Assembly (NCBI RefSeq): GCF_036492835.1
Contig: NZ_AP025316.1
Coordinates: 310,001-374,000, forward strand
DNA: 64,000 nucleotides
Direction: 5' to 3'
Source of the DNA: Fulvitalea axinellae
GTDB taxonomy: Bacteria; Bacteroidota; Bacteroidia; Cytophagales; Cyclobacteriaceae
Below the pieces are notes generated by a model, which was given only the letters and a program-made list of their open reading frames with translations, was not told the DNA's origin and ran no database searches. Position 1 is the first letter of the stretch. Each line of letters opens with the position of its first letter. The translations under genes and the position numbers were made by a program. Below, piece by piece: positions 37,801-45,601 of the stretch.

Positions 37801-39387
37801 GCTGATCCGGTATTGACTTACACGGCCGATAATCTTATCGGGACGGACCAGCTGTCGGGTGCGCTGACGAGGGATCCGGGTAATGATGCGGGTACTTACG
37901 CCATCCGGCAAGGCTCGCTCATCCATCCGAACTACGATATTACGTTCCAATCTTCGGACTTTACGGTTACTAAAGCTCCGCTAAAGGTGGTCGCTGACGC
38001 CGGCCAAAGCAAGGTTTACGGCACAGTTGATCCGGTATTGACTTACACGGCCGATAATCTTCTCGGCACGGACAAGCTGTCGGGCGCGCTGACGAGGGAT
38101 CCGGGTAATGATGTTGGCGCTTACGCTATCTGGCAAGGCTCTCTCACCCATCCGAACTACGATATCACGTTCCAATCTTCGGACTTTACGGTCACCAAAG
38201 CCCCGTTAAAGATTATGGCCGATGCTGGCCAAAGCAAGGTTTATGGTACAGTTGATCCGGTATTGACTTACACGGCCGATAATCTTATCGGTACGGATAA
38301 TCTGTCGGGTTCCTTGTCAAGGGATCCGGGCAATGATGTTGGCGCTTACGCTATCCGGCAAGGTTCGCTCGCCCATCCGAACTACGATATCACGTTCCAA
38401 ACTTCGGACTTTACGGTGACCAAAGCCCCGCTAAAGGTGATCGCAGACGCCGGCCAAAACAAGGTTTACGGGACAGTTGATCCGGTATTTACTTACACGG
38501 CCGATAATCTTATCGGTACGGACAAGCTGTCGGGTGCGCTGTCAAGGGATCCGGGCAATGATGTTGGCGCTTACGCTATCCGGCAAGGCTCTCTCACCCA
38601 TCCGAACTACGATATTACGTTCCATACTTCGGACTTTACGGTCACGAAGGCACCGCTAAAAGTTATCGTTGACGCCGGCCTAAGCAAGGTTTACGGGACA
38701 GTTGATCCGGTATTGACTTACACGGCCGATAATCTTCTTGGTACGGACCAGCTGTCGGGTGCGCTGTCGAGGGATCCGGGTAATGATGCGGGCGCTTACG
38801 CTATCCGGCAAGGCTCTCTCACCCATCCGAATTACGATATTACGTTCCAATCTTCGGACTTTATAGTCACGAAAGCTCCATTACTTATAAAAGCCGAAGA
38901 TAAAGTAAGGGGGTATGGGGAGTCTAATCCCGTTTGGACCTTAATCTATTCAGGCTTTCGCTATGATGATAGCCAAGCTGTTTTCGAAACGCTGCCCACG
39001 GCATCTTGTGAGGCGGTTATCGACTCTGAGCCGGGGGAGTATATGATTAGCCTATCAGGTGGCGTGGCCATTAATTATTTTTTGGAATATGAAGACGGGA
39101 TCCTACGTGTCACTGAAGACAATTATTTTCCTGACTTGAATATTCCGACTATGATTACGCCGAACGGTGATGGCATGAACGACACATGGAATATTTTGAA
39201 CACCCGTTACTACGAAACTGTGGGCGTATCTGTATACAACTTGTCGGGGAAGCTGATTTACCGTAATGACCAGTATGGTGAAAATTCGGAATGGGACGCT
39301 TCGGGTGTCGATTCAGGTGTATATCTCTATCAAATCACCACCAATCGTGGTGGGAATTACAAGGGCAGGATTCTTATTCGCAAATAA
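31891..39387 (+). CDS. Giant NHL/Ig/MBG repeat surface protein with T9SS type B (CHU_C) tail
   Basis: A 2498-aa exported protein (signal peptide ~1-36). It is built from three copies of a composite unit followed by a repeat stalk. Each unit holds an Ig-like half domain ending in WLSL, an NHL beta-propeller block, the other Ig half (LSGTA...PGDYPVILKLKDG...QTFT), and an SbsA-type Ig domain (IPPKAVSF...FDE). NHL blocks lie at ~93-430 (six 58-aa repeats), ~631-970 (six repeats) and ~1173-1492 (degenerate). Ig_5-like domains are at ~471-580, 1011-1122 and 1531-1642. Residues 1731-2330 are eight MBG repeats of exactly 75 aa, then one diverged MBG. The last ~85 residues (TPNGDGMNDTW, then SGVDSGVYLYQI) are a gliding-type C-terminal domain for T9SS export. 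It is probably a filamentous adhesin. A PorP/SprF gene follows 3 bp later. Confidence 0.9.
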   Translation: MFFVKEPSRILRLVHITILSLYLVFSGATPEVSGQTSSVQNTAPKFTSAPVTGVNEGDTYRYEISLVNASVAQLDLGASTIPDWLSLKEEANVSTLAGTGLGDFQDGPGNKAKFFFPRDVAVDTEGNVYVADWGNNRIRKITQSPDGTATVSTLAGTDGYGFQDGVGSTAQFKNPNGVAVDAEGNVYVADKWNHCIRKITQSPNGTITVSTLAGTGVKGYQDGDGALAKFRHPDGVVVDGEGNVYVADEWNNRIRKITQSPDGTITVSTLAGTGEYDFKDGDGAMAKFSWPDDVAVDAKGNVYVADEWNYRIRKITQNPSVTVSVSTFAGTGISGFEDGDRATAKFRYPSSVALDGEGNVYVADVSRIRKITQSPDGQVTVSTLAGTGVKGYQDGAGPVAQFGSPSGVVVDAEGSVYVADRDNHRVRKIAQKAVLSGTASVPGDYPVILKLKDGKGGYIDQTFTIKVKDITPPQAISYTPSPQASGISIPNKLTITFDEAVRTGTGSVSVIRSSDDVTAETIQAGGISVNGKTATINLTATLKRGEAYHVLVTAGAFEDLSGNDFAGVSDKTAWMFETLQPPKFTSAPVTEVSEGDAYRYEISLANASVAQLDLGASTIPSWLSLKEETNVSSLAGSGVVGFQDGAGTVAKFNTPYGVTVDAEGNVYVADINNNRIRKIGQSLDGITTVSTLAGTGSYSFQDGDGAVAEFQNPTGVAIGSKGNVYVADQRNYRIRKISQNPDGTASVSTFAGTSVGGFQDGDGAMAIFKFPTSVAVDVKGNVYVADQRNHRIRKISKNPDGTVKVSTFAGTGAKGFQDGAGFVAKFDRPTSVAVDAEGNVYVAGYNNHRIRKISQNPDGTVNVSTFAGTGDKGFRDGDGSVAKFKWPTGVATDVEGNVYVADQGNHRVRKISQNPDGTVEVSTLAGSGAGGFQDGEGSTARFTLPTGVAVDAEGNVYVADQQNHRIRKIAQEAVLSGTASIPGDYPVILKLKDGEGGYIEQSFTVRVKEIIPPKAVSFAPANDATDIPLTERLRIEFDEPIRKGTGNVYIKDLSDNSVVETIDVTTRNVFAEGNSVTIRADKAFGLGKNYYVEMDAGAIEDIASNGFAGISGPSKWRFQTRSNRLPEFRSQPITEVDEGNQYSYEIIGFDADKHAMKVTAVNMPSWLSLEKKVMVSTVAGNGNLGFNDGDGRSAEFGYPNGLSVDTTGSVYVADYVNHNIRKIVQSPDGRYTVSTLAGTGAIGAMDGAGGVATFNGPTHLMPDDIGGFYVTDFFNKKIRLIKSASDGTVTVSSFIGEDNNNFVIKKDFGYPGRIVQDNKGSIYVGTLDNFSASLGFIWKIGLDNNTININKLKSSDGRILKFGDLNSLITSSEGELYVNDNNSKAIVHLVQNADGSVDRKTVIDGIAYRSAALEIDGSGNFYNTNNKQIFAYLRQPDGTFKQNLLAGAKNAGYINGEGGVAMFNHVIDMAVDETGTIYVVDTPHYIRKITRNYYLEGIAPMPGDFPVALRLDDGKGGVTDQTFTVRVKEIIPPKVVSFTPASGVKQIVPPTSLSVIFDETIRKGTGPLQIFDAKDNTLAVTVPVSDKSVTVNGGTLSLTLGKVLEKGKAYYVKIGAGVVEDLSGNPFSGIQSQTGWTFTTEPKKAPTVNFSDISKTYGDPDFDLSATTLSTGMQAFSVVGDPKKTSLSGLGNRRVNLGDAGSLRIKLRIEEDADYLPFEKTITLTINRKPIQVSANAGQSKVYGTVDPVLTYTADNLLGTDKLSGALTRDPGNDAGAYAIRQGSLIHPNYDITFHTSDFTVTKASLKVMADAGQSKVYGQPDPVLTYTADNLLGTDKLSGSLSRDPGNDVGAYAIRQGSLTHPNYDITFQSSDFTVTKAPLKVIADVGQNKVYGTADPVLTYIADNLLGTDKLSGSLSRDSGNDVGAYAIRQGSLTHPNYDITFQSSDFTVTNAPLKVIVDAGQNKVYGTADPVLTYTADNLIGTDQLSGALTRDPGNDAGTYAIRQGSLIHPNYDITFQSSDFTVTKAPLKVVADAGQSKVYGTVDPVLTYTADNLLGTDKLSGALTRDPGNDVGAYAIWQGSLTHPNYDITFQSSDFTVTKAPLKIMADAGQSKVYGTVDPVLTYTADNLIGTDNLSGSLSRDPGNDVGAYAIRQGSLAHPNYDITFQTSDFTVTKAPLKVIADAGQNKVYGTVDPVFTYTADNLIGTDKLSGALSRDPGNDVGAYAIRQGSLTHPNYDITFHTSDFTVTKAPLKVIVDAGLSKVYGTVDPVLTYTADNLLGTDQLSGALSRDPGNDAGAYAIRQGSLTHPNYDITFQSSDFIVTKAPLLIKAEDKVRGYGESNPVWTLIYSGFRYDDSQAVFETLPTASCEAVIDSEPGEYMISLSGGVAINYFLEYEDGILRVTEDNYFPDLNIPTMITPNGDGMNDTWNILNTRYYETVGVSVYNLSGKLIYRNDQYGENSEWDASGVDSGVYLYQITTNRGGNYKGRILIRK
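32167..33180 (+). repeat. NHL repeat block 1, six units of ~174 bp
   Basis: Unit starts (GTAAGCACC-like) fall at 32167, 32341, 32515, 32689, 32863 and 33031, a 174-bp period except the fifth, which is 168 bp. Each encodes VSTLAGTG...GFQDG...KF..P.GVAVDAEGNVYVAD..N.RIRKI, one blade of a beta-propeller. Confidence 0.9.
33781..34800 (+). repeat. NHL repeat block 2, six units of exactly 174 bp
   Basis: Unit starts fall at 33781, 33955, 34129, 34303, 34477 and 34651, a constant 174-bp period. Sequence is close to block 1, indicating duplication of a whole Ig-propeller-Ig unit. Confidence 0.92.
37081..38880 (+). repeat. Eight tandem 225-bp MBG repeats
   Basis: Eight head-to-tail units of exactly 225 bp start at 37081, 37306, 37531, 37756, 37981, 38206, 38431 and 38656. 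They are nearly identical in DNA as well as protein (for example KVYGT.DPVLTYTADNL in every copy). A ninth, much diverged MBG unit follows from 38881. The low synonymous divergence indicates recent expansion or ongoing homogenisation by recombination. Confidence 0.95.
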
Positions 39388-39390
39388 GTC

Positions 39391-40407
39391 ATGGACCGTA
39401 AGATAATTTTCTTTTTTGCCATACAGTTCTTTTGCCTAGGCCACACGCTGAAAGGGCAATCTGACATAGGCTTCAAGCAGTATTACCAAACGCCTCAGGC
39501 CTTGAATCCGGCTTATGCCGGTTCGAATCCTTATTGGTCGTTTAGTATGGGTTACGGTGCGGTAAGTTTGGGCCAAGGTCTTCGTGCGGATAATTACCTA
39601 GTCGCAGCCAACTTCGTTTTTCCATACGACCAAATGAAGAACTACGGAGTCAACGCTTTAAAAGGAAGGCGTCCTGACATCTTTGTCAGAAGCAATGCCA
39701 AATCAATGGGGCAGGGAAAGAGCTACCGCTCGGGTATGGGTATTTCCGCGCATAGACAAAGCAGTGGCTGGGTGAGCCAAACCCAATTGCAAGTAGCTTA
39801 CGCTATTCATGTTCCTTTGAGCAGAAAGCTGAGAATTTCGGGTGGCGCAGGGTTTGTCCTGAGCGGTTTCGAGGCCGACCAAGACGGGATATTTGTTCGC
39901 GATGAATTGGATCCCGTTTATAGGTCTTTTGTGGAGAATGGAGGGGCTAACACTGCTTACGGTATTAGAGTGGGCTTGGCATTGCATGGCGAAAACTTTT
40001 ACGGGGGATACGCTTTTTCCAGAAAAGTGGGGGAGAGCGGTTTTAATCTGGGAAATGTTTCGGTATTAAACGTTCATAGAATTTCCGGTGGATATCGACT
40101 TCCGCTAGCTGGTAACACCGACTGGTTAAATTCGTGTATGCTAAATGTATACGAGAAAAAGACTACCGTGGCTGTTGTGTCGCAAATAGAGTATAAAGAG
40201 CGAATAAGAGCCGGGGTTATTGTCAGTCCCGACGAGTATTTTAGCTTGATAGCGGGAGTGTTGATACAACAGCGTGGTCGAGTCGATATTACGGTGTCAC
40301 AACCAATGGGAGGAGAAGGCGGCATAAGTGACAACAAGACGCTATTGGAACTGGGATTAAGTGTTTTCTGCTTCAGGTATCAGGGACAGAAAAGACGCTT
40401 TTGGTGA
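39391..40407 (+). CDS. PorP/SprF-type T9SS outer-membrane protein
   Basis: A 338-aa outer-membrane beta-barrel-like protein with a signal peptide (~1-22). The family signature near the N-terminus reads KQYYQTPQALNPAYAGSN. The remainder is alternating hydrophobic strands. PorP/SprF proteins assist or anchor cargo of the type IX secretion system, and SprF-type members are paired with large type-B-tail adhesins such as SprB. The gene starts 3 bp after the stop of the giant protein, so it is almost certainly its dedicated partner. It has no T9SS tail itself. Confidence 0.93.
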   Translation: MDRKIIFFFAIQFFCLGHTLKGQSDIGFKQYYQTPQALNPAYAGSNPYWSFSMGYGAVSLGQGLRADNYLVAANFVFPYDQMKNYGVNALKGRRPDIFVRSNAKSMGQGKSYRSGMGISAHRQSSGWVSQTQLQVAYAIHVPLSRKLRISGGAGFVLSGFEADQDGIFVRDELDPVYRSFVENGGANTAYGIRVGLALHGENFYGGYAFSRKVGESGFNLGNVSVLNVHRISGGYRLPLAGNTDWLNSCMLNVYEKKTTVAVVSQIEYKERIRAGVIVSPDEYFSLIAGVLIQQRGRVDITVSQPMGGEGGISDNKTLLELGLSVFCFRYQGQKRRFW

Positions 40408-40745
40408 GGTTGGATTTTATGTTTGATAAAATCACCCCTGCCTCAGGATATTATATTTTTAATGCTGACCATTAAGTCAGTGCTCATATACTCGCTCAAT
40501 TTTTTTCTAAAAAAACATCTCCGCTTTTTAGGGTATATCCCAACTGGCTTGTCATAATCACGAAACGACGGTAAAAAACGAAAACTATACCGTAACGTGA
40601 CGATGGCGCCCGTTGCGTATCGGATTGTTTTTTAATCGGATAAGGCTTGCGATATTTGCGATATGCATACCCTTAAGTTAAAATATCGTGTTGGCCGGTA
40701 TTGCGCTTTGCCGTCGTGGATAGATCTTTTATAAAACGAGTATCA
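40408..40745. other. Intergenic region before the TonB receptor
   Basis: About 340 bp with no gene. An A/T-rich inverted repeat (GATTTTAT/ATAAAATC, 40413-40433) just after the PorP/SprF stop could be a weak terminator, though no T-run follows. An imperfect -7 box (GATATTTG, ~40649) is the only promoter-like element seen. Confidence 0.4.
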
Positions 40746-43349
40746 ATGAAAAGATTCGCGACGATATTTATTTTTGTATTTCAATTATTGGGCGGTTCGC
40801 TTTGGGCGCAAAGTGACAGTGTGAACGTGCGTATTCCCCAAAACCGCCTTGGCTTATCTGGGGTGGTGGACGCTTTGCGGAATGCCGGCCGGGAAGTAGC
40901 CTATAGTAAAGAGGCATTGAAAGGCGCCGGTTACTTTTATTTTGACAGGGGGTCTTATTCTTTACAAGAAATACAAGAGATTTTGGAGGCGTCTGGCAAG
41001 GTGATTTGCTTCGAGGAAAACGGAACCTTGTTGTTGTTGCCGAACCCGAAAAACAAAACGGCGAAAGCCGATCTGAGAACCCTAAACGGGTATGTCAGGG
41101 AAACCGGCAGTGGCGAGAACCTTCCTGGTGTCACGGTCCTGCTTCCCGATGCCGGTACGGGGACAGCCACTAACGGCTACGGATTTTTTTCTTTGCGAAT
41201 CCCGAAACACGGCGCAAGGGTGGTTTTTTCGGCAATCGGTTTTGCGCCTCTTGACACTGTGCTTGTCGCAAATGCCGGAAACCCGGTTGAGATACGTTTG
41301 TCTCCGGACCTTGTGGCTCTTGACGCCGTAGTCGTGAAGGCGTCGAATAAGGCGCCTTTGTCTAGCGATACGCCTTATTCGGGGCGTATTAATTTGCCGG
41401 TGGAACAAGTAAGGGACCTGCCTTCATTTATGGGGGAGAAAGACGTGTTCAAGACCCTTCAGCTCATGCCCGGTGTGCAGTCCGGGCAAGAAGGTAATTC
41501 GGGGCTGTACGTTCGCGGCGGCGGTGCGGACCAAAACCTTATTATCCTTGACGACGCTCCCGTTTATAACGCAAGCCATTTGTTCGGGTTCTTTTCGGTA
41601 TTCAACGGCGACGCCCTGAAGAGCGTAACGTTGCACAAGTCCGGTTTTCCGGCCCGGTTTGGCGGGCGTTTGTCTTCGGTACTGAAAATGGATATGAAAG
41701 AAGGCGACCGTGAGCGCTTTAGGGCGCGGGGAGCTATAGGGGTGCTCACCAGCTCGTTGACGGTGGAAGGCCCTTTGGAAAAAGGAAAATCCTCTTTCTT
41801 GGCCTCCGGGCGCAGATCATTTTTGGATTTGGCTTTGCGTCCGTTTACCGAAGACAAGGCCACACCGTATTTTTACGACGTAAATCTCAAGTTTAACCGT
41901 TCGTTCGGTCCAAAGGACAGGCTCTATGCCAGCGGGTATTTCGGCAATGATCATTTCTATTTCAAGCAGAGTAGCGGACACTTGCTTATAGGTTGGGGGA
42001 ACCGCACGGGGACTTTGAGGTGGAACCACCAGTTTTCAGACCGATTATTCGTAAACACCTCCGCCATATACAGCGATTTCAAGTTTAATATCGATTATGA
42101 ACGGAAGTATGATCGTGTGGATGAGGATGATTACCGTTTCGAATATACCTCGACAATATCTGACCTGACGCTTAAGAGTGATTTTGATTATCGTCTTTCC
42201 AACGCCCATCAATTGCGTTCGGGTATTTCGGCTTCCCGTAGGAGATTTAGGCCGAATATCATAGACATTAACAATGGAGAGAACGGATCATATCGTCAAC
42301 ATGTGCCCAAGGAATATAGTATGGAATACAATGCGTATTTGGAAGACGAAATGCGGTTGGGCAAGTATATTCAGGCCAATTTTGGGGCGAGGATTTCCGC
42401 CTTCGAGGCCAATGACAAAAACTATACGAGTTGGGAACCGCGGTTGGCGTTCTCTCTCAAAACGGGATCCAATAGTGCAATCAAAGCTTCGTATTCCAAA
42501 ATGACCCAATATCTCCACCTGCTCTCCACCACGGGGATCGGGTTGCCGACGGATTTGTGGGTGCCAAGCACGGATAAGATCAAGCCGGCCACGTCATGGC
42601 AAACGGCCACGGGATGGGTAAAGGATTTCCCTGACCACGGTTTGGAATTTACAGCTGAGACGTATTACAAGGAAACGAATGGCTTGGTTCTTTACCGTGA
42701 TGGTGCGAATTTACTCGATCTGAGCCAAGCCACCGATATAGATGTGCGCAGTGTGGATTTCGATTGGTCGGATAAGATTACCCAAGGGAAAGGAACGTCT
42801 TACGGGGCGGAATTTCTGTTGCGGAAGACGACCGGAAAAGTGACCGGCTGGATAGGCTACACCATAGCGAAGGCGAGTGTCAAAGCCCCGGACAACAACC
42901 AAGGCAAGTCATATGCGCCACGCCATGACCGTAGGCACGATTTGGCTGTTGTCGGTATATATAAGCCGAGCAAAAAACGGACATTCTCCTTTTCATGGAC
43001 TTATGGTTCCGGTACGCCTTATACCATATCATCGGGGCGTGGCGTGAGCCTTAACTATCCGGAACCGAACCGAACGAACCACTTTCAGGACCTTTTCGGC
43101 GAGAAGTCCAATTTCAGAGGCGAAGCGCAACACCGTTTGGATGTAAGCGTGCAGTTTCATAAAGACAAACGTTGGGGACGCAGGACTTGGGAACTGGGGG
43201 TATATAACCTGTATAATCGAAAGAATCCCTATTTCTATTATACGAACACTGATTCAAGTCCGGATTCTGAAGTGACTAAAACCAGTTTTAGAAAAGTCAC
43301 GCTCTTTCCCATATTGCCCTACTTTAGCTATAAGTTCATTATCGGATAA
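40746..43349 (+). CDS. TonB-dependent receptor (DUF4249-associated type)
   Basis: ATG 40746 is chosen because it begins a signal peptide (MKRFATIFIFVFQLLGGSLWAQ); an in-frame TTG at 40701 is less likely. The 867-aa protein has an STN-like N-terminal domain (~25-100), a carboxypeptidase-D-like regulatory domain (~112-200, NLPGVTVLLPDAGTGTATN), a TonB plug (~225-330, LMPGVQSGQEGNSGLYVRGGGADQ) and a beta-barrel. Receptors of this type are typically followed by a DUF4249 lipoprotein, as here 41 bp downstream. No ECF/FecR pair lies next to it, so the STN-like domain either signals to a distant partner or is vestigial. Ligand unknown. Confidence 0.92.
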   Translation: MKRFATIFIFVFQLLGGSLWAQSDSVNVRIPQNRLGLSGVVDALRNAGREVAYSKEALKGAGYFYFDRGSYSLQEIQEILEASGKVICFEENGTLLLLPNPKNKTAKADLRTLNGYVRETGSGENLPGVTVLLPDAGTGTATNGYGFFSLRIPKHGARVVFSAIGFAPLDTVLVANAGNPVEIRLSPDLVALDAVVVKASNKAPLSSDTPYSGRINLPVEQVRDLPSFMGEKDVFKTLQLMPGVQSGQEGNSGLYVRGGGADQNLIILDDAPVYNASHLFGFFSVFNGDALKSVTLHKSGFPARFGGRLSSVLKMDMKEGDRERFRARGAIGVLTSSLTVEGPLEKGKSSFLASGRRSFLDLALRPFTEDKATPYFYDVNLKFNRSFGPKDRLYASGYFGNDHFYFKQSSGHLLIGWGNRTGTLRWNHQFSDRLFVNTSAIYSDFKFNIDYERKYDRVDEDDYRFEYTSTISDLTLKSDFDYRLSNAHQLRSGISASRRRFRPNIIDINNGENGSYRQHVPKEYSMEYNAYLEDEMRLGKYIQANFGARISAFEANDKNYTSWEPRLAFSLKTGSNSAIKASYSKMTQYLHLLSTTGIGLPTDLWVPSTDKIKPATSWQTATGWVKDFPDHGLEFTAETYYKETNGLVLYRDGANLLDLSQATDIDVRSVDFDWSDKITQGKGTSYGAEFLLRKTTGKVTGWIGYTIAKASVKAPDNNQGKSYAPRHDRRHDLAVVGIYKPSKKRTFSFSWTYGSGTPYTISSGRGVSLNYPEPNRTNHFQDLFGEKSNFRGEAQHRLDVSVQFHKDKRWGRRTWELGVYNLYNRKNPYFYYTNTDSSPDSEVTKTSFRKVTLFPILPYFSYKFIIG

Positions 43350-43390
43350 ACAATCGTTTGAAATAAACAGCTGAAGGTTTTATCAGACAT

Positions 43391-44422
43391 ATGCCGAAAG
43401 GCATTAATACTGACATTGTTATGATCAATCGTTTTAAGACATTTGCAAATAGCCGGTTAACAACCGCCATCATTCGTAGAGAATATAGTTTTTCCTTTTC
43501 TCTAATCCTTATTGCTTTATATTCACTGAGCGCTCTGCTTTTTTCTTGTGACTTGGCTACTGACGTTGAGGTGGATCCCGAAGATTTGGGAATAACCGAA
43601 CGCAAGCTAACTGTTCTCTCCGTGATTTCGCCGACAGACGAGACGATAAAGGTTAAGGTTTATAAAAACCTCAGCCTTTTCGGAGAGCGTCGTGAAGAAG
43701 AAGAGGCGCAAGAATATGCCGATGCTACGGTAACAATATCCTCGGGCGAGATCACGAAGGAAATACCATACCTCCCAAGTGAGAAATGTTATTCTTTGCT
43801 GGCCTCCGAATTTCCGATTGTTGAAGGAAAGCGGTATACCTTAAGAGTAAAATCGCCATTGGCTGACGCTACGGCCTCCTGCACTGTTCCCAAAGCGTTG
43901 GAAAAGGTAAATTTGATTTTGACCGAAGATAAAGAGGGGCGGTTGACGATGCTCAAAGCTTCTTGGGAAGATAACCCTGACTCTGAAGATTTTTACGCTT
44001 TGGAAGCGCGTTACCGCCAATTTCGAACACCCCAATATGGTCCGGAGAATTGGTATATATCACATAAAAGAACCATTTACCCTTATGACCGTGAGAGGCC
44101 TTTCCCGATTCAGGACCTTAATCGAGTATCATCTGGTATGACGGAAACGGTGGCCATATATGATCGACCTTACAATCATGATAAGGAATGGTTGGAACTG
44201 CGGGTAGCCGTTTCCCGACTGGATACCCACTTTGGGAAATACGCCCGTTGGCAGAATTATGCGGAGATCGCGGATTTAAAAAACCCTTTTACCGAACCTT
44301 CGGCCACGTATACGAATTTTGATAACGCTTTCGGTGTGTTTGGAGCGAAAAGCAATTCGGAGTGGACTTATTTCAACAAGTTTGAGAAGGAATACAGCGA
44401 AAGGCTCAATGAGCGGGATTGA
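43391..44422 (+). CDS. DUF4249 family lipoprotein
   Basis: A 343-aa protein whose hydrophobic segment (~33-52) ends in LLFSC (Cys53 from this start). The alternative ATG at 43421 would shorten the unusually long N-terminal region by ten residues. The mature part starts with TDVEVDPED and RKLTVLSVISPTDETIKVKVYK, characteristic of DUF4249, a Bacteroidota family linked to TonB receptors of the preceding type and thought to be their surface accessory. The C-terminal ~150 residues are rich in aromatic and charged residues. It forms a two-gene unit with the receptor and ends ahead of a terminator at 44556. Confidence 0.85.
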   Translation: MPKGINTDIVMINRFKTFANSRLTTAIIRREYSFSFSLILIALYSLSALLFSCDLATDVEVDPEDLGITERKLTVLSVISPTDETIKVKVYKNLSLFGERREEEEAQEYADATVTISSGEITKEIPYLPSEKCYSLLASEFPIVEGKRYTLRVKSPLADATASCTVPKALEKVNLILTEDKEGRLTMLKASWEDNPDSEDFYALEARYRQFRTPQYGPENWYISHKRTIYPYDRERPFPIQDLNRVSSGMTETVAIYDRPYNHDKEWLELRVAVSRLDTHFGKYARWQNYAEIADLKNPFTEPSATYTNFDNAFGVFGAKSNSEWTYFNKFEKEYSERLNERD

Positions 44423-44555
44423 GCATGGCTTATGTAGACTTGGCACGCCGTGCCTTTTCATGTGACTGGGTATTTATTTTAGATATTTTAAAATACCAAA
44501 ACAACATCCGATTTGTATGAAGGTGCTGGTTTCATGGGTGATGACTTTTATTTAA

Positions 44556-44579
44556 AAAGCCCGGTATTAGCCGGGCTTT
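44556..44579 (+). terminator. Terminator-like hairpin after the DUF4249 gene
   Basis: A 9-bp GC-rich stem AAAGCCCGG/CCGGGCTTT with a 6-nt loop lies 134 bp after the stop codon; the trailing T-tract is only three to four bases. Confidence 0.65.
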
Positions 44580-44721
44580 CATCTCATACAACACAAAAAG
44601 AGAATTTCTTAATAATTTTTCTTGAACTTGCCAGTATCAAGATTAATGGTGTTATCTGTACTGTATTTTTTTACGCCCTTATTGCCCTGTACTACAATGT
44701 CAGCTAGTTCGTCTGTTGTAA

Positions 44722-45153
44722 CTAGAATCCCCCCAGCATAGAGAATGACATGCGTTTAGGCTCTCCATTTCCAGATATAACTATCGAGTGTTTCACCCCA
44801 TTTTTAATCAGATTGTACATCAAAAAATCTTGGTTACTGCTGGGTGACAATTCAAATCCATCTCCATACTTTTTCATTAACCATTTTAATATGATTCGGA
44901 TATCTGCCATATACATATCTTTCTTAAAACCGTAGTGCATATAGGCTACCTTTCCGTGTCTGTCTGGTGTGACGGATAGCTTACCAGTGTTAGCCATAAA
45001 GGTAGATTCAACCTCGTAGGTGTCTTTGTCTATCCTTGTCAATATTTTATGATAGTCACTGACAGGCTTTCCCATGTACACACCATTGATTTCTTGGGCA
45101 TTGGCCACAAAAAAGGCGCATGAGAGCAATGTTGCGATTAAAAACTTTTTCAT
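44722..45153 (-). CDS. Small secreted protein, paralogue A
   Basis: A 143-aa protein with a signal peptide (MKKFLIATLLSCAFFVANAQ). The mature ~123 residues are mixed alpha/beta and match no family I know. The N-terminal 45 residues resemble the protein encoded just upstream (LLSCAFFVxNAQ-x-INGxxxG, then a Tyr-Lys-Ile pattern), so the two are tandem duplicates that diverged strongly after the signal peptide. It lies 13 bp after the neighbouring gene and is probably co-transcribed with it. A Cys within the signal peptide is part of the hydrophobic core and probably not a lipobox. Confidence 0.75.
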   Translation of the reverse strand: MKKFLIATLLSCAFFVANAQEINGVYMGKPVSDYHKILTRIDKDTYEVESTFMANTGKLSVTPDRHGKVAYMHYGFKKDMYMADIRIILKWLMKKYGDGFELSPSSNQDFLMYNLIKNGVKHSIVISGNGEPKRMSFSMLGGF

Positions 45154-45166
45154 ATAAAAATGCGTG

Positions 45167-45601
45167 TTAAATCTTCGACAGTCTCAGGTCAATGTCATAT
45201 TTCCCGTCTTCCCTTTTGAATATCTCAAAGTCTGTCTGTAGCCCTAATGTGAATTTTCTGTACAGCCATCGCCTGTCCTTAAGTAATGTCCTTGGTTCTT
45301 CACCTGACAATCCATATTCAAGCCTAAGCAATGCGTTTGCGTTCTTTGCTTCGTTGAATGATAACCCACGATCATACTTGAATGTAAGGTATCTGATTTC
45401 GTTCTTTTCATTGAGTAGGATCCTGATGGTACCCCGACAAGACAGCAACATACCGCAAGTGGTATATTCCTTATCGTTTACCTTCTTGATTCGCTTGTAA
45501 TACTTGTCGATGTTGTCACCAATTGTAATCCCATTGATGTGTTGGGCGTTGGTCACAAAAAAGGCGCATGAAAGTAACGCCGTGATAAGAAGTCTTTTCA
45601 T
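45167..45601 (-). CDS. Small secreted protein, paralogue B
   Basis: A 144-aa protein with a signal peptide (MKRLLITALLSCAFFVTNAQ) nearly identical to that of the next gene, at DNA level too. The mature part contains a CGMLLSC cysteine pair that could form a disulfide, absent from its paralogue. It is the first gene of the two-gene unit. Function unknown; a periplasmic or secreted location is the only supported statement. Confidence 0.75.
   Translation of the reverse strand: MKRLLITALLSCAFFVTNAQHINGITIGDNIDKYYKRIKKVNDKEYTTCGMLLSCRGTIRILLNEKNEIRYLTFKYDRGLSFNEAKNANALLRLEYGLSGEEPRTLLKDRRWLYRKFTLGLQTDFEIFKREDGKYDIDLRLSKI

Noticed and set aside
37081-38880. CRISPR array
   Set aside because: The 225-bp repeats are contiguous with no spacers and are in frame within one gene as MBG domains.
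40701-40745. TTG start for the DUF4249-associated TonB receptor
   Set aside because: ATG 40746 begins a standard signal peptide.
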